DNA of 64,000 bases. It comes from JADFDG01 sp049324475 (GTDB lineage: Bacteria > Pseudomonadota > Gammaproteobacteria > Pseudomonadales > JADFDG01). Shown here one piece after another: positions 52,299-60,903 of the stretch. The notes beneath the pieces were generated by a model. It was not told where the DNA came from and made no database searches. It saw nothing but the letters and a program-made list of their open reading frames with translations. Where the stretch lies: NCBI GenBank assembly GCA_049324475.1, contig JBMOOO010000010.1:1-64000 (forward strand). Direction: 5' to 3'. Position 1 is the stretch's first letter; every line of letters begins with the position of its first letter. Position numbers and translations under genes: made by a program.

Positions 52299-54240
52299 GG
52301 GTGACGATCCGGTTTGAAGTCAGTTGCGGCGCGGGCCGCTTCAGGATTTCCAGGCTCTGGTCGAGCATGCCGTACTGGTGTTCGAGTTCTTCCAGCATGC
52401 GGTGGGCTTCCGCGAGCCGTTGCTGGCCGGTCTGGCCGGCCTGTGACAGCGTCGCCAGTTGCTGCATCTGCTCGCCAAGCAGATTGCGGCGTGCCACCGC
52501 CTTCTGGATCACCGGGTTGAGCGCGTCCTTGCACCAGTGCTGTCCGTTGCGTCCGGCGGCTACGTAGATATCGCGCGCCTTCTCGGCCAGTGCATTGAAG
52601 AAGCGCACGCCTTCCTTGCCCTGGCCGCTGGCCAGCCTGGTCAGGCGCAGCTGGTAACGACCTGACTGCGAGTGCAGCTGTTCCAGTGCTTCCAGCTGCT
52701 CCTTTGCGGTGAATTCCGGCACTTTCATGTCGCCAATCAGGCCTTCGGCGCGGCAGTCCGTATAGAACTTCTGGATCTCGCGCGTCATGTTCTTTGCTTC
52801 ACTGTCCAGCTTCTGGAGATCCTGCTCCAGGGCCGCGAAGAAACTGTCGATGGCTTCGTTGACGCCATTGGCGGTCCAGCTGCGGTCCATGGTGTTCTTG
52901 GCATTGCCATAGTGTTCGCGCAGGCGCTCGGGGGCAACGCAGGACAGCAGCACCGGCAGCCGGTTCTCGATCAGGGCGCGGCCACTCTTGAGCACGATCT
53001 GGGCGCGCTGGAAGAACTGCTGCTCCTGCTTCGTACGGCGGGTCAGTGCCACCAGCTCGCTCTGCGAGTCGGCGATGTTGTCGGCAATGGCCTTCTTCTG
53101 CTCACGCATGGACTCAACCCGGCTGCCGACCGCGTCACGTGCATCCTGGATCAATCCGAACAGAGAGCGCACCAGCGTCGCCTGCAGCAGGCGTTCCTTC
53201 TCGGCAATGATGCCGCTGGCGATCAGGTCTTCCAGCTGATCCAGGCAGCTGTGGGAAAGCAGGGCCATGTCGCGGTCCATCTTTGCCTTCAGCCCCATCT
53301 TGGCGGACAGCGCGATCACGTTTTCCGGTTCCACACCCAGCTGCTTGGCGGACAGGCGCCGGATCTTCTCGATTGATTGCAGTACGTGTTCCTCACCCTG
53401 GATGTCGCCCCACACCAGATCGATCTTGTTGATCACGACGAACAGGCCGCGGTGCAGGCGGCCGCCCAGGTGGGAAATGTGTTCCTTCCAGATTTCCAGG
53501 TCAGTGGCAGTCACGCCGGTGTCGGCGCTGAGCAGGAAGATGATGGCCTGCGCCTCCGGCAGCAGTGACAGCGTCAGCTCCGGCTCGTAGCCCAGTGCGT
53601 TCAGGCCGGGCGTGTCGACGATGTTCAGGCCTTCCTGCAGCAGGGGATGGCGGAAGCTGATCAGCGCATGCCGCCAGGCAGGAATGCTGAAGCGGCCGTC
53701 GGCAGCAGGCTCCAGGGCCTCGACATCGAAGCCGTATTTGGCGGCCACGTCGGCGCTGACGATCTTGGTGGCGGCCACTTCCGCAAACGCCTTGGTCATG
53801 GCGTCCGGATCGTTGGCGTCCAGGTCGATGTGTTTCCATTTGTCCGGCAGGCGCTTGAAGCTGTCGATGCTCACGTTGCTGGCGCGCGTCTCCACCGGCA
53901 GCAGGCGGATGTAGGACTTGTCCAGCCGGCGGTCGTAGAACAGTTCGGTCGGGCACATGGTGGTGCGGCCGATGGTGGACGGCAGCACGCGACGACCGTA
54001 CTGCGAGAAGAAAAGTGCGTTGATGAGTTCGGTCTTTCCGCGCGAGAACTCGCCGGCAAAGGCGACGGTGATCTGGTCGGAGATCAGTTGCTGCAGGGCG
54101 TCTTCGATCTGCTCCTTCAGATCGTCGGTCATCAGGTGATGCTCGTTCAGCCAGGTACGGAAGCGCACCGCCTCGCGGATGATGTCTTTCTTCCACTGGT
54201 TGAACGCCAGCACCTGGCGGGTGAACTGCGCTTCCGACAC
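52291..54240 (-). CDS. Dynamin-like GTPase
   Basis: 649 residues from GTG 54240, with GGGAGAAAGGA upstream. G1 GEFSRGKTELINAL (P-loop, residues 63-71), TTMCPTELF switch region, G3 NIVDTPGLNALG, G4 VVINKIDLVWG, followed by long helical and coiled-coil stretches (SQSELVALTRRTKQEQQFFQ) to the end. This is the bacterial dynamin-family layout, which lacks a known cargo here. The longer frame to 54420 starts in unrelated sequence. In Pseudomonas, metX follows yggU directly, so this gene looks inserted in the block, yet it is tightly linked (8-base overlap with metX). Confidence 0.88.
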   Translation of the reverse strand: MSEAQFTRQVLAFNQWKKDIIREAVRFRTWLNEHHLMTDDLKEQIEDALQQLISDQITVAFAGEFSRGKTELINALFFSQYGRRVLPSTIGRTTMCPTELFYDRRLDKSYIRLLPVETRASNVSIDSFKRLPDKWKHIDLDANDPDAMTKAFAEVAATKIVSADVAAKYGFDVEALEPAADGRFSIPAWRHALISFRHPLLQEGLNIVDTPGLNALGYEPELTLSLLPEAQAIIFLLSADTGVTATDLEIWKEHISHLGGRLHRGLFVVINKIDLVWGDIQGEEHVLQSIEKIRRLSAKQLGVEPENVIALSAKMGLKAKMDRDMALLSHSCLDQLEDLIASGIIAEKERLLQATLVRSLFGLIQDARDAVGSRVESMREQKKAIADNIADSQSELVALTRRTKQEQQFFQRAQIVLKSGRALIENRLPVLLSCVAPERLREHYGNAKNTMDRSWTANGVNEAIDSFFAALEQDLQKLDSEAKNMTREIQKFYTDCRAEGLIGDMKVPEFTAKEQLEALEQLHSQSGRYQLRLTRLASGQGKEGVRFFNALAEKARDIYVAAGRNGQHWCKDALNPVIQKAVARRNLLGEQMQQLATLSQAGQTGQQRLAEAHRMLEELEHQYGMLDQSLEILKRPAPQLTSNRIVTLA

Positions 54241-54262
54241 GTCCTTTCTCCCTGCTGCCGCG

Positions 54263-54553
54263 TCAATGCGGCGGAATTCCGAACTCGTCCGGCAGTTGCC
54301 GTGGTGAACGTATGCGTACCGTCTTGTGGCGGCCGGTTTCGCCGGACTCCACGCTGACCGCACTTTTGGCCACCCCGCACATCCTGGCGAGGAAGCGACA
54401 GAGGGCTTCGTTGGCGGCACCGTCTACCGGCGGTGCCGCCACCCGGATTTTAAGCGCATCGCCGTGGAAACCGGCAATTTCATCGCGGGAGGCCCGGGGC
54501 TGGGCGTAGACCGCGACCAGCAGGTCCGTCCCGTCCCGTCGTATTGCCGTCAC
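54263..54553 (-). CDS. DUF167/YggU family protein
   Basis: 96 residues: VYAQPRASRDEIAGFHGDALKIRVAAPPVDGAANEALCRFLARMCGVAKSAV contains the family core (RVAAPPVDGxAN, ALxRFLA). Small cytosolic protein of unknown function, long known in the yggS-yggT-yggU group. It lies 22 bases before the GTPase gene. Confidence 0.92.
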   Translation of the reverse strand: MTAIRRDGTDLLVAVYAQPRASRDEIAGFHGDALKIRVAAPPVDGAANEALCRFLARMCGVAKSAVSVESGETGRHKTVRIRSPRQLPDEFGIPPH

Positions 54554-54580
54554 CGGAGGGCTTCCCGGCCGGTCATCCCG

Positions 54581-55132
54581 CTAGAAAAGGACGGCGTGGG
54601 ACAGGGCCGGTATCAGGTAGTTCCGGACCACGTAGATCAGGAACAGCACCAGCATGGGCGAGAAATCGATGCCGCCCAGCGGCGGGAGCAGGCGCCGGGC
54701 CGGGCCCAGCAGCGGCTCGGTCAGGCTCCACAGCAGCTGTGCCGCCGGGTTGCGACCGTCCGGTGCAAGGAAGCTGAGAATGACCACAAGGAAGATGGCG
54801 ATGATGAAAAACAGCGCCAGCTGGTCCAGCAGCGTGATGCCGGCCAGGGCCAGCAGGACGCCCGGGCTCAGGTTGGTGCCCAGCAGCAGGATCATCTCCA
54901 GCATCGTCACGGCGAGGATGGCGATGAAGGTGGTGATGTCCAGACCGTTCCAGGCACCGAGCATCTTGCGCAGCGGATCCAGGAAGGCGGTGGTGCGCAC
55001 GATGGCCTGCGACAGCGGATTGTAGAAATCGGCGCGGGTCAGCTGCAGCAGCAGGCGCAGCAGCAACAGGAACAGCACGATGTCGAACACGAGTTTCAGG
55101 AAATCGGTGCCTATGCTGGCCATGGTGTCCAT
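54581..55132 (-). CDS. YggT family membrane protein
   Basis: 183 residues with two YggT halves of paired membrane helices (VLFLLLLRLLLQLTRADFYNPLSQAIVRTTAFLDPLRKML; LFFIIAIFLVVILSFL...EPLLGPARRLLPPLGGIDFSPMLV). PLRKML and ARRLLPPLGGIDFSP match the family signature. Linked to osmotic and cell-shape roles in other bacteria; exact role open. A start three codons later (MASIG) is possible. 16 bases after proC. Confidence 0.92.
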   Translation of the reverse strand: MDTMASIGTDFLKLVFDIVLFLLLLRLLLQLTRADFYNPLSQAIVRTTAFLDPLRKMLGAWNGLDITTFIAILAVTMLEMILLLGTNLSPGVLLALAGITLLDQLALFFIIAIFLVVILSFLAPDGRNPAAQLLWSLTEPLLGPARRLLPPLGGIDFSPMLVLFLIYVVRNYLIPALSHAVLF

Positions 55133-55148
55133 CGGTGGAAACTCCGGA

Positions 55149-55970
55149 TCAGCCGGCCAGTTCGCGCGAACGGTCGCGCGCTGCCAGCAGTGCTTTCAGG
55201 AAAATGTCGCGCAGCTGTGCGGTTTCGAACACGGTGAGGGCCGCCTGCGTGGTGCCGCCGGGGCTGGTGACCTTGCGGCGCAGTTCGGCCGGGTCCTCGT
55301 CGCTGGTGACCGCCATCCGTGCCGAGCCCAGTGCAGTCTGCAGCGTCAGCTGGCGCGCGAGCTTCTCGTCCAGGCCCAGCGCGCGGCCGGCTGAAATCAT
55401 GGCTTCCATCACCAGGAAGAAATAGGCAGGCCCGGATCCGGACAGCGCCGTGACGGCATCCAGCTGTTCCTCGCTGTCCAGCCACAGGGCAATGCCGACC
55501 GCGCCCAGCATGGCCTGGGCCAGTGCCTTCTGTTCCGCGCGGGTTTGCGGGCTGGCGTACATGCCGGTGGCGCCGGCCTGCACCAGTGCCGGCGTGTTGG
55601 GCATGCAGCGCACCACGGCCGTGCCGGCGCCCAGCCACTGCTGCAGCTTCGTGATGGTGATGCCGGCGGCAATCGAGACCACCAGCGGTTGCCGTGCCTG
55701 CACGACCGGCGCCAGCGCGGCCGCCACCTCTGCCATCTGCTGCGGCTTGACCGCCAGCAGGATCACGTCGGCATCGCGTGCCGCATCGAGGTTCGAGCCG
55801 GTGACGGCCACCTTGTACTGGGTGGCCAGCAGGTGCAGGCGTTCCGGGCTGACGTCGGCCAGCGTGATCTGTTCCGGCCGGAAACCGCGCGCCAGCATGC
55901 CGCCGGCCAGACTGGCGGCCATGTTGCCGGCGCCGATGAAGGCGATGCGGGCGGATTGCTGAGTGCTCAT
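55149..55970 (-). CDS. proC: Pyrroline-5-carboxylate reductase
   Basis: 273 residues; final step of proline synthesis. NAD(P) loop IAFIGAGNMAASLAGGM, a beta-alpha core (VILLAVKPQQMAEVAAAL), VSIAAGITITKLQQWLG, VVRCMPNTPALVQAGATGMYA, DAVTALSGSGPAYFFLVMEAM and SPGGTTQAALTVFE, the family signature. Starts 3 bases after the yggS stop; clearly one operon with yggS, yggT and yggU. Confidence 0.97.
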   Translation of the reverse strand: MSTQQSARIAFIGAGNMAASLAGGMLARGFRPEQITLADVSPERLHLLATQYKVAVTGSNLDAARDADVILLAVKPQQMAEVAAALAPVVQARQPLVVSIAAGITITKLQQWLGAGTAVVRCMPNTPALVQAGATGMYASPQTRAEQKALAQAMLGAVGIALWLDSEEQLDAVTALSGSGPAYFFLVMEAMISAGRALGLDEKLARQLTLQTALGSARMAVTSDEDPAELRRKVTSPGGTTQAALTVFETAQLRDIFLKALLAARDRSRELAG

Positions 55971-55973
55971 GGA

Positions 55974-56705
55974 TCAGGAGTTCCGGGGACCGAAAAGGGC
56001 AGTGCCGATGCGTACCCAGGTAGCGCCGTGGGCGATGGCCAGTTCGAAATCGTCGGACATGCCCATCGACAGCGTATCGGGCCCGGCAGCGTCGGGGCCG
56101 GCTATGGTACCTGCTAATGATTGCAGTGCGAGGGCAAGGCGCTCGTAGGCGTTGCCGGGGCCTGCCTGCCCGGGGCGGGGGATGGTCATCAGGCCGCGCA
56201 GCCGCAGGCGGGGCAGGTCCAGGACGACCCGGGCCAGTTCGGGCACGGCTTCCGGCGCCAGACCGGACTTGGAGTCCTCGGCGTCGATGTTGACCTGCAG
56301 GCAGACGTTCAGCGGCGGCAGGTGATCCGGGCGCTGATCGTTGAGCCGCCGGGCAATCCGTTCCCGGTCCAGGCTGTGTACCCAGTCGAAGTGTCCGGCG
56401 ACTTCCCGGGTCTTGTTCGACTGCAGCGGACCGATCAGGTGCCATGCCGGTGCAGGGCCGCCCCCGGTGGCGAGGGCGCCGATCTTGGGCATGGCCTCGG
56501 CCACGTAGTTCTCGCCGAAGTCCCGCACGCCGAGCGCGGTCAGCGCGGCAATTTCCGCCGCGCCACGGGTCTTGGAGACGGCCAGCAGCCGGCAGCTGGC
56601 CGGTGCCCGCCCGGCTGCCAGGCAGGCTGCCTGCATGCGCCGGCGGATGTCGGCAAGGCGCGCCTCAAGGGCGGCGGACGGCGGGGGGAAAGGGTGCTGA
56701 TTCAT
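55974..56705 (-). CDS. YggS/PROSC family PLP-binding protein
   Basis: 243 residues. PLP homeostasis protein: PLP Lys in LLAVSKTRGAAEIAAL, GENYVAEAMPKI, WHLIGPLQSNKTREVAG, VCLQVNIDAEDSKSG, RGLMTIP, LSMGMSDDFELAIAHGATWVRIGTALFG. Binds PLP without an enzymatic reaction, affecting amino-acid balance. First gene of the minus-strand operon, divergent from pilT as in Pseudomonas; the 112-base gap holds both promoters, which I could not assign. Confidence 0.96.
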   Translation of the reverse strand: MNQHPFPPPSAALEARLADIRRRMQAACLAAGRAPASCRLLAVSKTRGAAEIAALTALGVRDFGENYVAEAMPKIGALATGGGPAPAWHLIGPLQSNKTREVAGHFDWVHSLDRERIARRLNDQRPDHLPPLNVCLQVNIDAEDSKSGLAPEAVPELARVVLDLPRLRLRGLMTIPRPGQAGPGNAYERLALALQSLAGTIAGPDAAGPDTLSMGMSDDFELAIAHGATWVRIGTALFGPRNS

Positions 56706-56817
56706 GCGGTTGCGGGCTTCGGGGGCTCGGGGGTAATGTCATCGGCCGGCCCGAAACAATAACAAACCCCCGCTTTCACCCAGCCTCCCAGCAGATTCAG
56801 GACTCCAGGCGAAGCCC

Positions 56818-57852
56818 ATGGATATCACCGAACTCCTTGCGTTCAGCGCCAAGAACGGCGCGTCCGACCTTCACTTGTCGGCCGGCCTGCCGCCGATGAT
56901 CCGCGTCGACGGCGACGTGCGCCGGATCAACCTGCCGCCGCTGCAGCACAAGGAAGTCCACGCGCTGATCTACGACATCATGAACGACAAGCAGCGCAAG
57001 GATTACGAGGAGTTCCTCGAGACCGACTTCTCGTTCGAGGTGCCCGGGGTGGCCCGTTTCCGGGTCAACGCCTTCAACCAGAACCGTGGTGCCGGCGCCG
57101 TGTTCCGGACCATTCCGTCGAAGATCCTGACCATGGAACAGCTCGGCATGGGCAAGGTGTTCCAGCAGATTTCCGACATCGCGCGCGGCATCGTGCTGGT
57201 GACCGGCCCGACCGGTTCCGGCAAGTCGACCACGCTGGCGGCCATGCTCGACTACATCAATTCCACCCGCTACGAGCACATCCTCACCATCGAGGACCCG
57301 ATCGAATTCGTGCACGAGTCGAAAAAGTGCCTGGTGAACCAGCGCGAAGTACACCGCGACACCCTCGGGTTCTCGGAAGCACTGCGCTCGGCACTGCGGG
57401 AAGACCCGGACATCATTCTCGTGGGCGAGATGCGGGACCTTGAAACCATCCGGCTGGCGCTGACCGCCGCCGAAACCGGTCACCTGGTGTTCGGCACCCT
57501 GCACACCACCTCGGCCGCGAAGACCATGGACCGGGTCGTGGACGTATTCCCGGCGGAAGAAAAGGACATGGTGCGCGCCATGTTGTCGGAATCCCTGCAG
57601 GCCGTCATTTCGCAGTCGCTGCTGAAGAAGAACGGCGGCGGCCGGGTGGCGGCGCACGAGATCCTGATCGGCACGCCCGCCATCCGGAACCTGATCCGCG
57701 AGAACAAGATTGCGCAGATGTACTCCGCCATCCAGACCGGCGGGTCCATCGGCATGCAGACCCTCGATCAGCATCTGTCCAAGATGGTGGCCGGCGGCAT
57801 CGTCAACCGCGACGTGGCGCGCGAATACGCCAAGAACCCGGACGCCATCTAA
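56818..57852 (+). CDS. pilT: Type IV pilus retraction ATPase PilT
   Basis: 344 residues. Hexameric motor that depolymerises pili for twitching. MDITELLAFSAKNGASDLHLSAG at the N-terminus, Walker A GPTGSGKSTT (about residue 131), Asp box (TIEDPIEFVHESKK), Walker B ILVGEMRDLET, His box LVFGTLHTTSAAKT, and the PilT-specific C-terminal AIRNLIRENKIAQM (about 291). The family length is 344 in Pseudomonas. pilU follows after 33 bases. Confidence 0.98.
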   Translation: MDITELLAFSAKNGASDLHLSAGLPPMIRVDGDVRRINLPPLQHKEVHALIYDIMNDKQRKDYEEFLETDFSFEVPGVARFRVNAFNQNRGAGAVFRTIPSKILTMEQLGMGKVFQQISDIARGIVLVTGPTGSGKSTTLAAMLDYINSTRYEHILTIEDPIEFVHESKKCLVNQREVHRDTLGFSEALRSALREDPDIILVGEMRDLETIRLALTAAETGHLVFGTLHTTSAAKTMDRVVDVFPAEEKDMVRAMLSESLQAVISQSLLKKNGGGRVAAHEILIGTPAIRNLIRENKIAQMYSAIQTGGSIGMQTLDQHLSKMVAGGIVNRDVAREYAKNPDAI

Positions 57853-57885
57853 TCGTCGGCCGCTGCGCCTGCCGGAGAAACCACC

Positions 57886-59031
57886 GTGGAATTCGAAGAC
57901 CTGCTCAAGGTGCTGGTGCAGAAGGGAGGTTCCGACCTCTTCATTACTGCCGGCGTGCCGCCGTCCATGAAGCTGCACGGCAAGATGGTGCCGATCACCA
58001 AGACGCCGCTGACCCCGGATGTCACCCGCGACATCGTGCTGGGCGTGATGACCGAGAAACAGCGCAAGGATTTCCTTGAGTCCAAGGAATGCAACTTCGC
58101 CATTTCGGCGCGCGGCATTGGTCGTTTCCGCGTCAGCGCCTTCCACCAGCGCAACCTGGTGGGCATGGTCCTGCGTCGCATCGAAACCAACATCCCCACC
58201 CTGGACGACCTCAAGCTGCCGGAGGTCATCAAGGAGCTGGCGATGACCAAGCGTGGCGTGATGATCTTCGTCGGCGCCACCGGCACCGGCAAATCCACGT
58301 CGCTGGCGGCCATGATCGGCCACCGCAACAAGAACTCGCGCGGTCACATCATTTCCATCGAGGACCCGATCGAGTTCATCCACCAGCACCAGGGTTGCAT
58401 CGTCACCCAGCGCGAGGTGGGTCTTGATACCGACAACTTTGATGTTGCCTTGAAGAACACCCTGCGTCAGGCGCCGGACGTGATCCTGATCGGCGAGGTG
58501 CGTACCCGCGAGGTCATGGATTACGCCATCGCCTTTGCCGAAACCGGCCACCTGGTGTTGTGCACGCTGCACGCCAACAACGCCAACCAGGCGCTGGACC
58601 GCATCATTCACTTCTTCCCGGCCGATCGTCACAGCCAGTTGCTGATGGACCTGTCGCTGAACCTGCGCGGCATCGTGGCGCAGCAGCTGATCCCGACCCC
58701 GGACGGCAGCGGCCGTCGCGCCTGTATCGAGGTGCTGCTGAATTCGCCGCTGGTGGCCGACCACATCCGCAAGGGCGAGATGCATCTGCTCAAGGAGCTG
58801 ATGAAGAAATCCCGCGAGCTGGGCATGCAGACCTTCGACCAGGCGCTGTACGACCTGTACGTGGCCGGCGAGATCACCTACGAGGACGCCATCCGGCACT
58901 CGGATTCGCCGAACGACCTGCGCCTGATGATCAAGCTGAACGCCGAGACCGACGCCAAGTACCTCGAGGGGGCCACGCGTGGCCTGTCCCTGCAGGACGA
59001 CGGTGACGGCGGCAACATGCTGCGCCGCTGA
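57886..59031 (+). CDS. pilU: PilT-like ATPase PilU
   Basis: 381 residues. PilT paralogue assisting retraction: MEFEDLLKVLVQKGGSDLFITAGVPPSMKLHG, Walker A GATGTGKSTSLA, SIEDPIEFIHQHQ, Walker B LIGEVRTREVMDY, and a C-terminal extension ending in Asp/Gly-rich residues. GTG or ATG choice: the translated start is GTG 57886. The pilT-pilU pair is standard in Pseudomonas and Xanthomonads. The peroxiredoxin gene follows 2 bases after the stop. Confidence 0.97.
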   Translation: MEFEDLLKVLVQKGGSDLFITAGVPPSMKLHGKMVPITKTPLTPDVTRDIVLGVMTEKQRKDFLESKECNFAISARGIGRFRVSAFHQRNLVGMVLRRIETNIPTLDDLKLPEVIKELAMTKRGVMIFVGATGTGKSTSLAAMIGHRNKNSRGHIISIEDPIEFIHQHQGCIVTQREVGLDTDNFDVALKNTLRQAPDVILIGEVRTREVMDYAIAFAETGHLVLCTLHANNANQALDRIIHFFPADRHSQLLMDLSLNLRGIVAQQLIPTPDGSGRRACIEVLLNSPLVADHIRKGEMHLLKELMKKSRELGMQTFDQALYDLYVAGEITYEDAIRHSDSPNDLRLMIKLNAETDAKYLEGATRGLSLQDDGDGGNMLRR

Positions 59032-59033
59032 CC

Positions 59034-59564
59034 ATGCGTGCCCTCTGGCTTGCGTTGCTGCTGATCACTGGCCTGTCGGCGGCGCAGGCGGCCGAATGGG
59101 TTGGCTCCGTGGCACCGGCGATCAGCCTGCCGGACCAGACCGGCAAGCAGCGCGAGCTGTCCTCGCTGCGTGGCAAGTGGGTGGCGCTGTACTTCTATCC
59201 GAAGAACAACACGCCGGGTTGTACGGAAGAGGCGCGCCAGTTCAGTGCCCATTACCCGCAACTGAAGGCGAACAATGTCGAGGTGGTCGGCGTCAGCGTC
59301 GATGACGTCGATTCGCACCGCGAGTTCGCGAAGAAGCTGGGGCTGCCTTTCATCCTGCTGGCCGATACGGCCGGCACGGTGGCGAAGCAGTTCGGTGTGC
59401 TCAAGGGGCTCGGGCCGGTGAAATTCGCCGCCCGCGAAACCTTCCTGATCGATCCCGAAGGCACCATCGTCTACCACTACGGTGAAGTGGACTCCCGGGA
59501 ACACGCCGCGCAGGTGTTGCGCGACGTGCAGCGGCTGTCGGCTGCGGAGAAGCCCGGGAAGTGA
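59034..59564 (+). CDS. Exported one-Cys peroxiredoxin (Bcp/AhpC-TSA type)
   Basis: 176 residues. Signal peptide (MRALWLALLLITGLSAAQAA, cleavage at about residue 20) precedes a thioredoxin-fold peroxiredoxin: LYFYPKNNTPGCTEEARQFSAHY has the peroxidatic Cys (NNTPGC), VVGVSVDDVDSHREFAKKLGLPF and FLIDPEGTIVYHYGEV. It is the only Cys in the protein; the resolving Cys of Bcp (TPGCTxxxC) is replaced by Arg. So it acts as a periplasmic one-Cys enzyme needing an external reductant. Two bases after pilU, so probably in the pil operon. Confidence 0.9.
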   Translation: MRALWLALLLITGLSAAQAAEWVGSVAPAISLPDQTGKQRELSSLRGKWVALYFYPKNNTPGCTEEARQFSAHYPQLKANNVEVVGVSVDDVDSHREFAKKLGLPFILLADTAGTVAKQFGVLKGLGPVKFAARETFLIDPEGTIVYHYGEVDSREHAAQVLRDVQRLSAAEKPGK

Positions 59565-59567
59565 TCT

Positions 59568-60197
59568 TCAGGGGGTGATGGTGGAGACGGCGCGGCGGAC
59601 CTTGCTGTCCGGCCAGGCCACCGGATCCTTCGGCGGGTTGCCCCAGGAAACCGTGGTGCCGGTGCCGGCCTCGGTCAGCTCCACCCGGCCGGCATCGTTT
59701 TCCACATAGACCCCCTTGCCCTTGAGCATGATCACGTCGAGTGCGTCTGGCGTGATGTTGAGGCCTCCCCAGAACTCCGTGCCGCGCACCCCGATGGTGG
59801 CCACACGGGTCTCCACCTCGAAGGTGTGGCGCCGCTGGGTCATGGCGCCGGTCAGGGCCCGGAAGGCGCCCTTGGCCAGAGAGAAGACGGCTTCGTTGGC
59901 GAAGAAGCGGCGCTCCTTCCAGCGTTCGATGGCGAATTCGGTGTCCTTGCCGACGGTGACTTCCGTGCCGTCCCGGAACTTCAGTGCCGCCACGCCGCGT
60001 GCGCCGGTGACGAAACGGTCGCGAGCGCAGAACGCTTCGCCCGGAGCCGGCACCAGTGTGGTGCCGTCGCGTATCACGCGCACTTCACCGTAGGTTTGCT
60101 GGATATCGCCGATACGGCAGCGGGCGGTATCGGCGGCCTGGGCAGGCGGCAGCAGCAGGGTGGTCATGACGAGTGCCGGGATCATGCGCATGAACAT
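59568..60197 (-). CDS. FecR-domain exported protein
   Basis: 209 residues from ATG 60197 (AGAGAGG upstream). Signal peptide (MFMRMIPALVMTTLLLPPAQAAD), then a FecR-type beta domain: GEVRVIRDGTTLVPAPGEAFCARDRFVTGARGVAALKFRDGTEVTVGKDTEF and VETRVATIGVRGTEFW, ending in GTTVSWGNPPKDP. Stand-alone FecR domain proteins of this size are secreted but have no known role; unlike the iron regulator FecR there is no sigma factor nearby. It is convergent with the peroxiredoxin and divergent from the next gene. Confidence 0.85.
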   Translation of the reverse strand: MFMRMIPALVMTTLLLPPAQAADTARCRIGDIQQTYGEVRVIRDGTTLVPAPGEAFCARDRFVTGARGVAALKFRDGTEVTVGKDTEFAIERWKERRFFANEAVFSLAKGAFRALTGAMTQRRHTFEVETRVATIGVRGTEFWGGLNITPDALDVIMLKGKGVYVENDAGRVELTEAGTGTTVSWGNPPKDPVAWPDSKVRRAVSTITP

Positions 60198-60362
60198 TTT
60201 ATGGACCTCTCTGCTCGGCGAAATTGCCCTGAGCGGGGCAGCGTGCAATCTGTCACGGTAAACGAGCCGACTCTAGCCTAGAATTCACGACGTGTGACCG
60301 GGAGACATGACGCAGCCGGTCAGCATCTGACGAGCAGCGGCATGCTGCAGGGAGACGATAGC

Positions 60363-60890
60363 GTGACGGGATGTATCCGGGCGTTGCTGCTGGTGCCGGT
60401 CTTGTTGCTGTCCGGTGTATCGGTTGCGGAGGATCTGCCGGCCGGTGATGCGCTGGATGCCTCGTTGCAACAGTTCAAGAAGGACATGCTCGATGTGAAC
60501 AAGCGCCTGCTCATCATGGAGGAGGAGCTGCTGTTTCCGGCCAATGCCCAGCTGACGGTTTTTGTATCGCTCGACATCGGCCGCTTCCTGGTGCCGGACA
60601 GCGTGACGCTTGAGCTGGACGGCAAGCCCGTGCAGAGCCATCTGTACACGGCGCGCGAAGTCGAGGCGCTGAAGCGTGGCGCCATCCAGCGCGCCCTTAC
60701 CACCATCATCAAGCCGGGCAAGCACCGCATCACCGCCGTGGTGGCCGGTGTTGACGGGCACGGACGCCCGGTGCGGCGGGCGACGACATCGGAATTCAGC
60801 AAGGACGAAGGTCAGAAGTATGTGCATCTTCGGATTGTCGATGACACCACCGCGAAGCAGGCCGAACTGAAGTTCATCGAGCAGCAGTGA
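60363..60890 (+). CDS. Exported protein of unknown function
   Basis: 175 residues from GTG 60363, behind GGGAGACG at ideal distance; an ATG at 60342 is the alternative. Signal peptide (VTGCIRALLLVPVLLLSGVSVAE; a Cys near the start but no lipobox), then a mature domain: DASLQQFKKDMLDVNKRLLIMEEELLFPANAQLTVFVSLDIGRF, LELDGKPVQSHLY, and GKHRITAVVAGVDGHGRPVRR in beta-rich stretches. No family known to me. The TPR gene begins 13 bases later. Confidence 0.75.
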   Translation: MTGCIRALLLVPVLLLSGVSVAEDLPAGDALDASLQQFKKDMLDVNKRLLIMEEELLFPANAQLTVFVSLDIGRFLVPDSVTLELDGKPVQSHLYTAREVEALKRGAIQRALTTIIKPGKHRITAVVAGVDGHGRPVRRATTSEFSKDEGQKYVHLRIVDDTTAKQAELKFIEQQ

Positions 60891-60903
60891 GCTGAAGGTC
60901 TGC

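Noticed and set aside
56797..58899. 700-residue minus-strand frame over pilT and pilU
   Set aside because: Antisense shadow of two highly conserved ATPases; no start signal or family.
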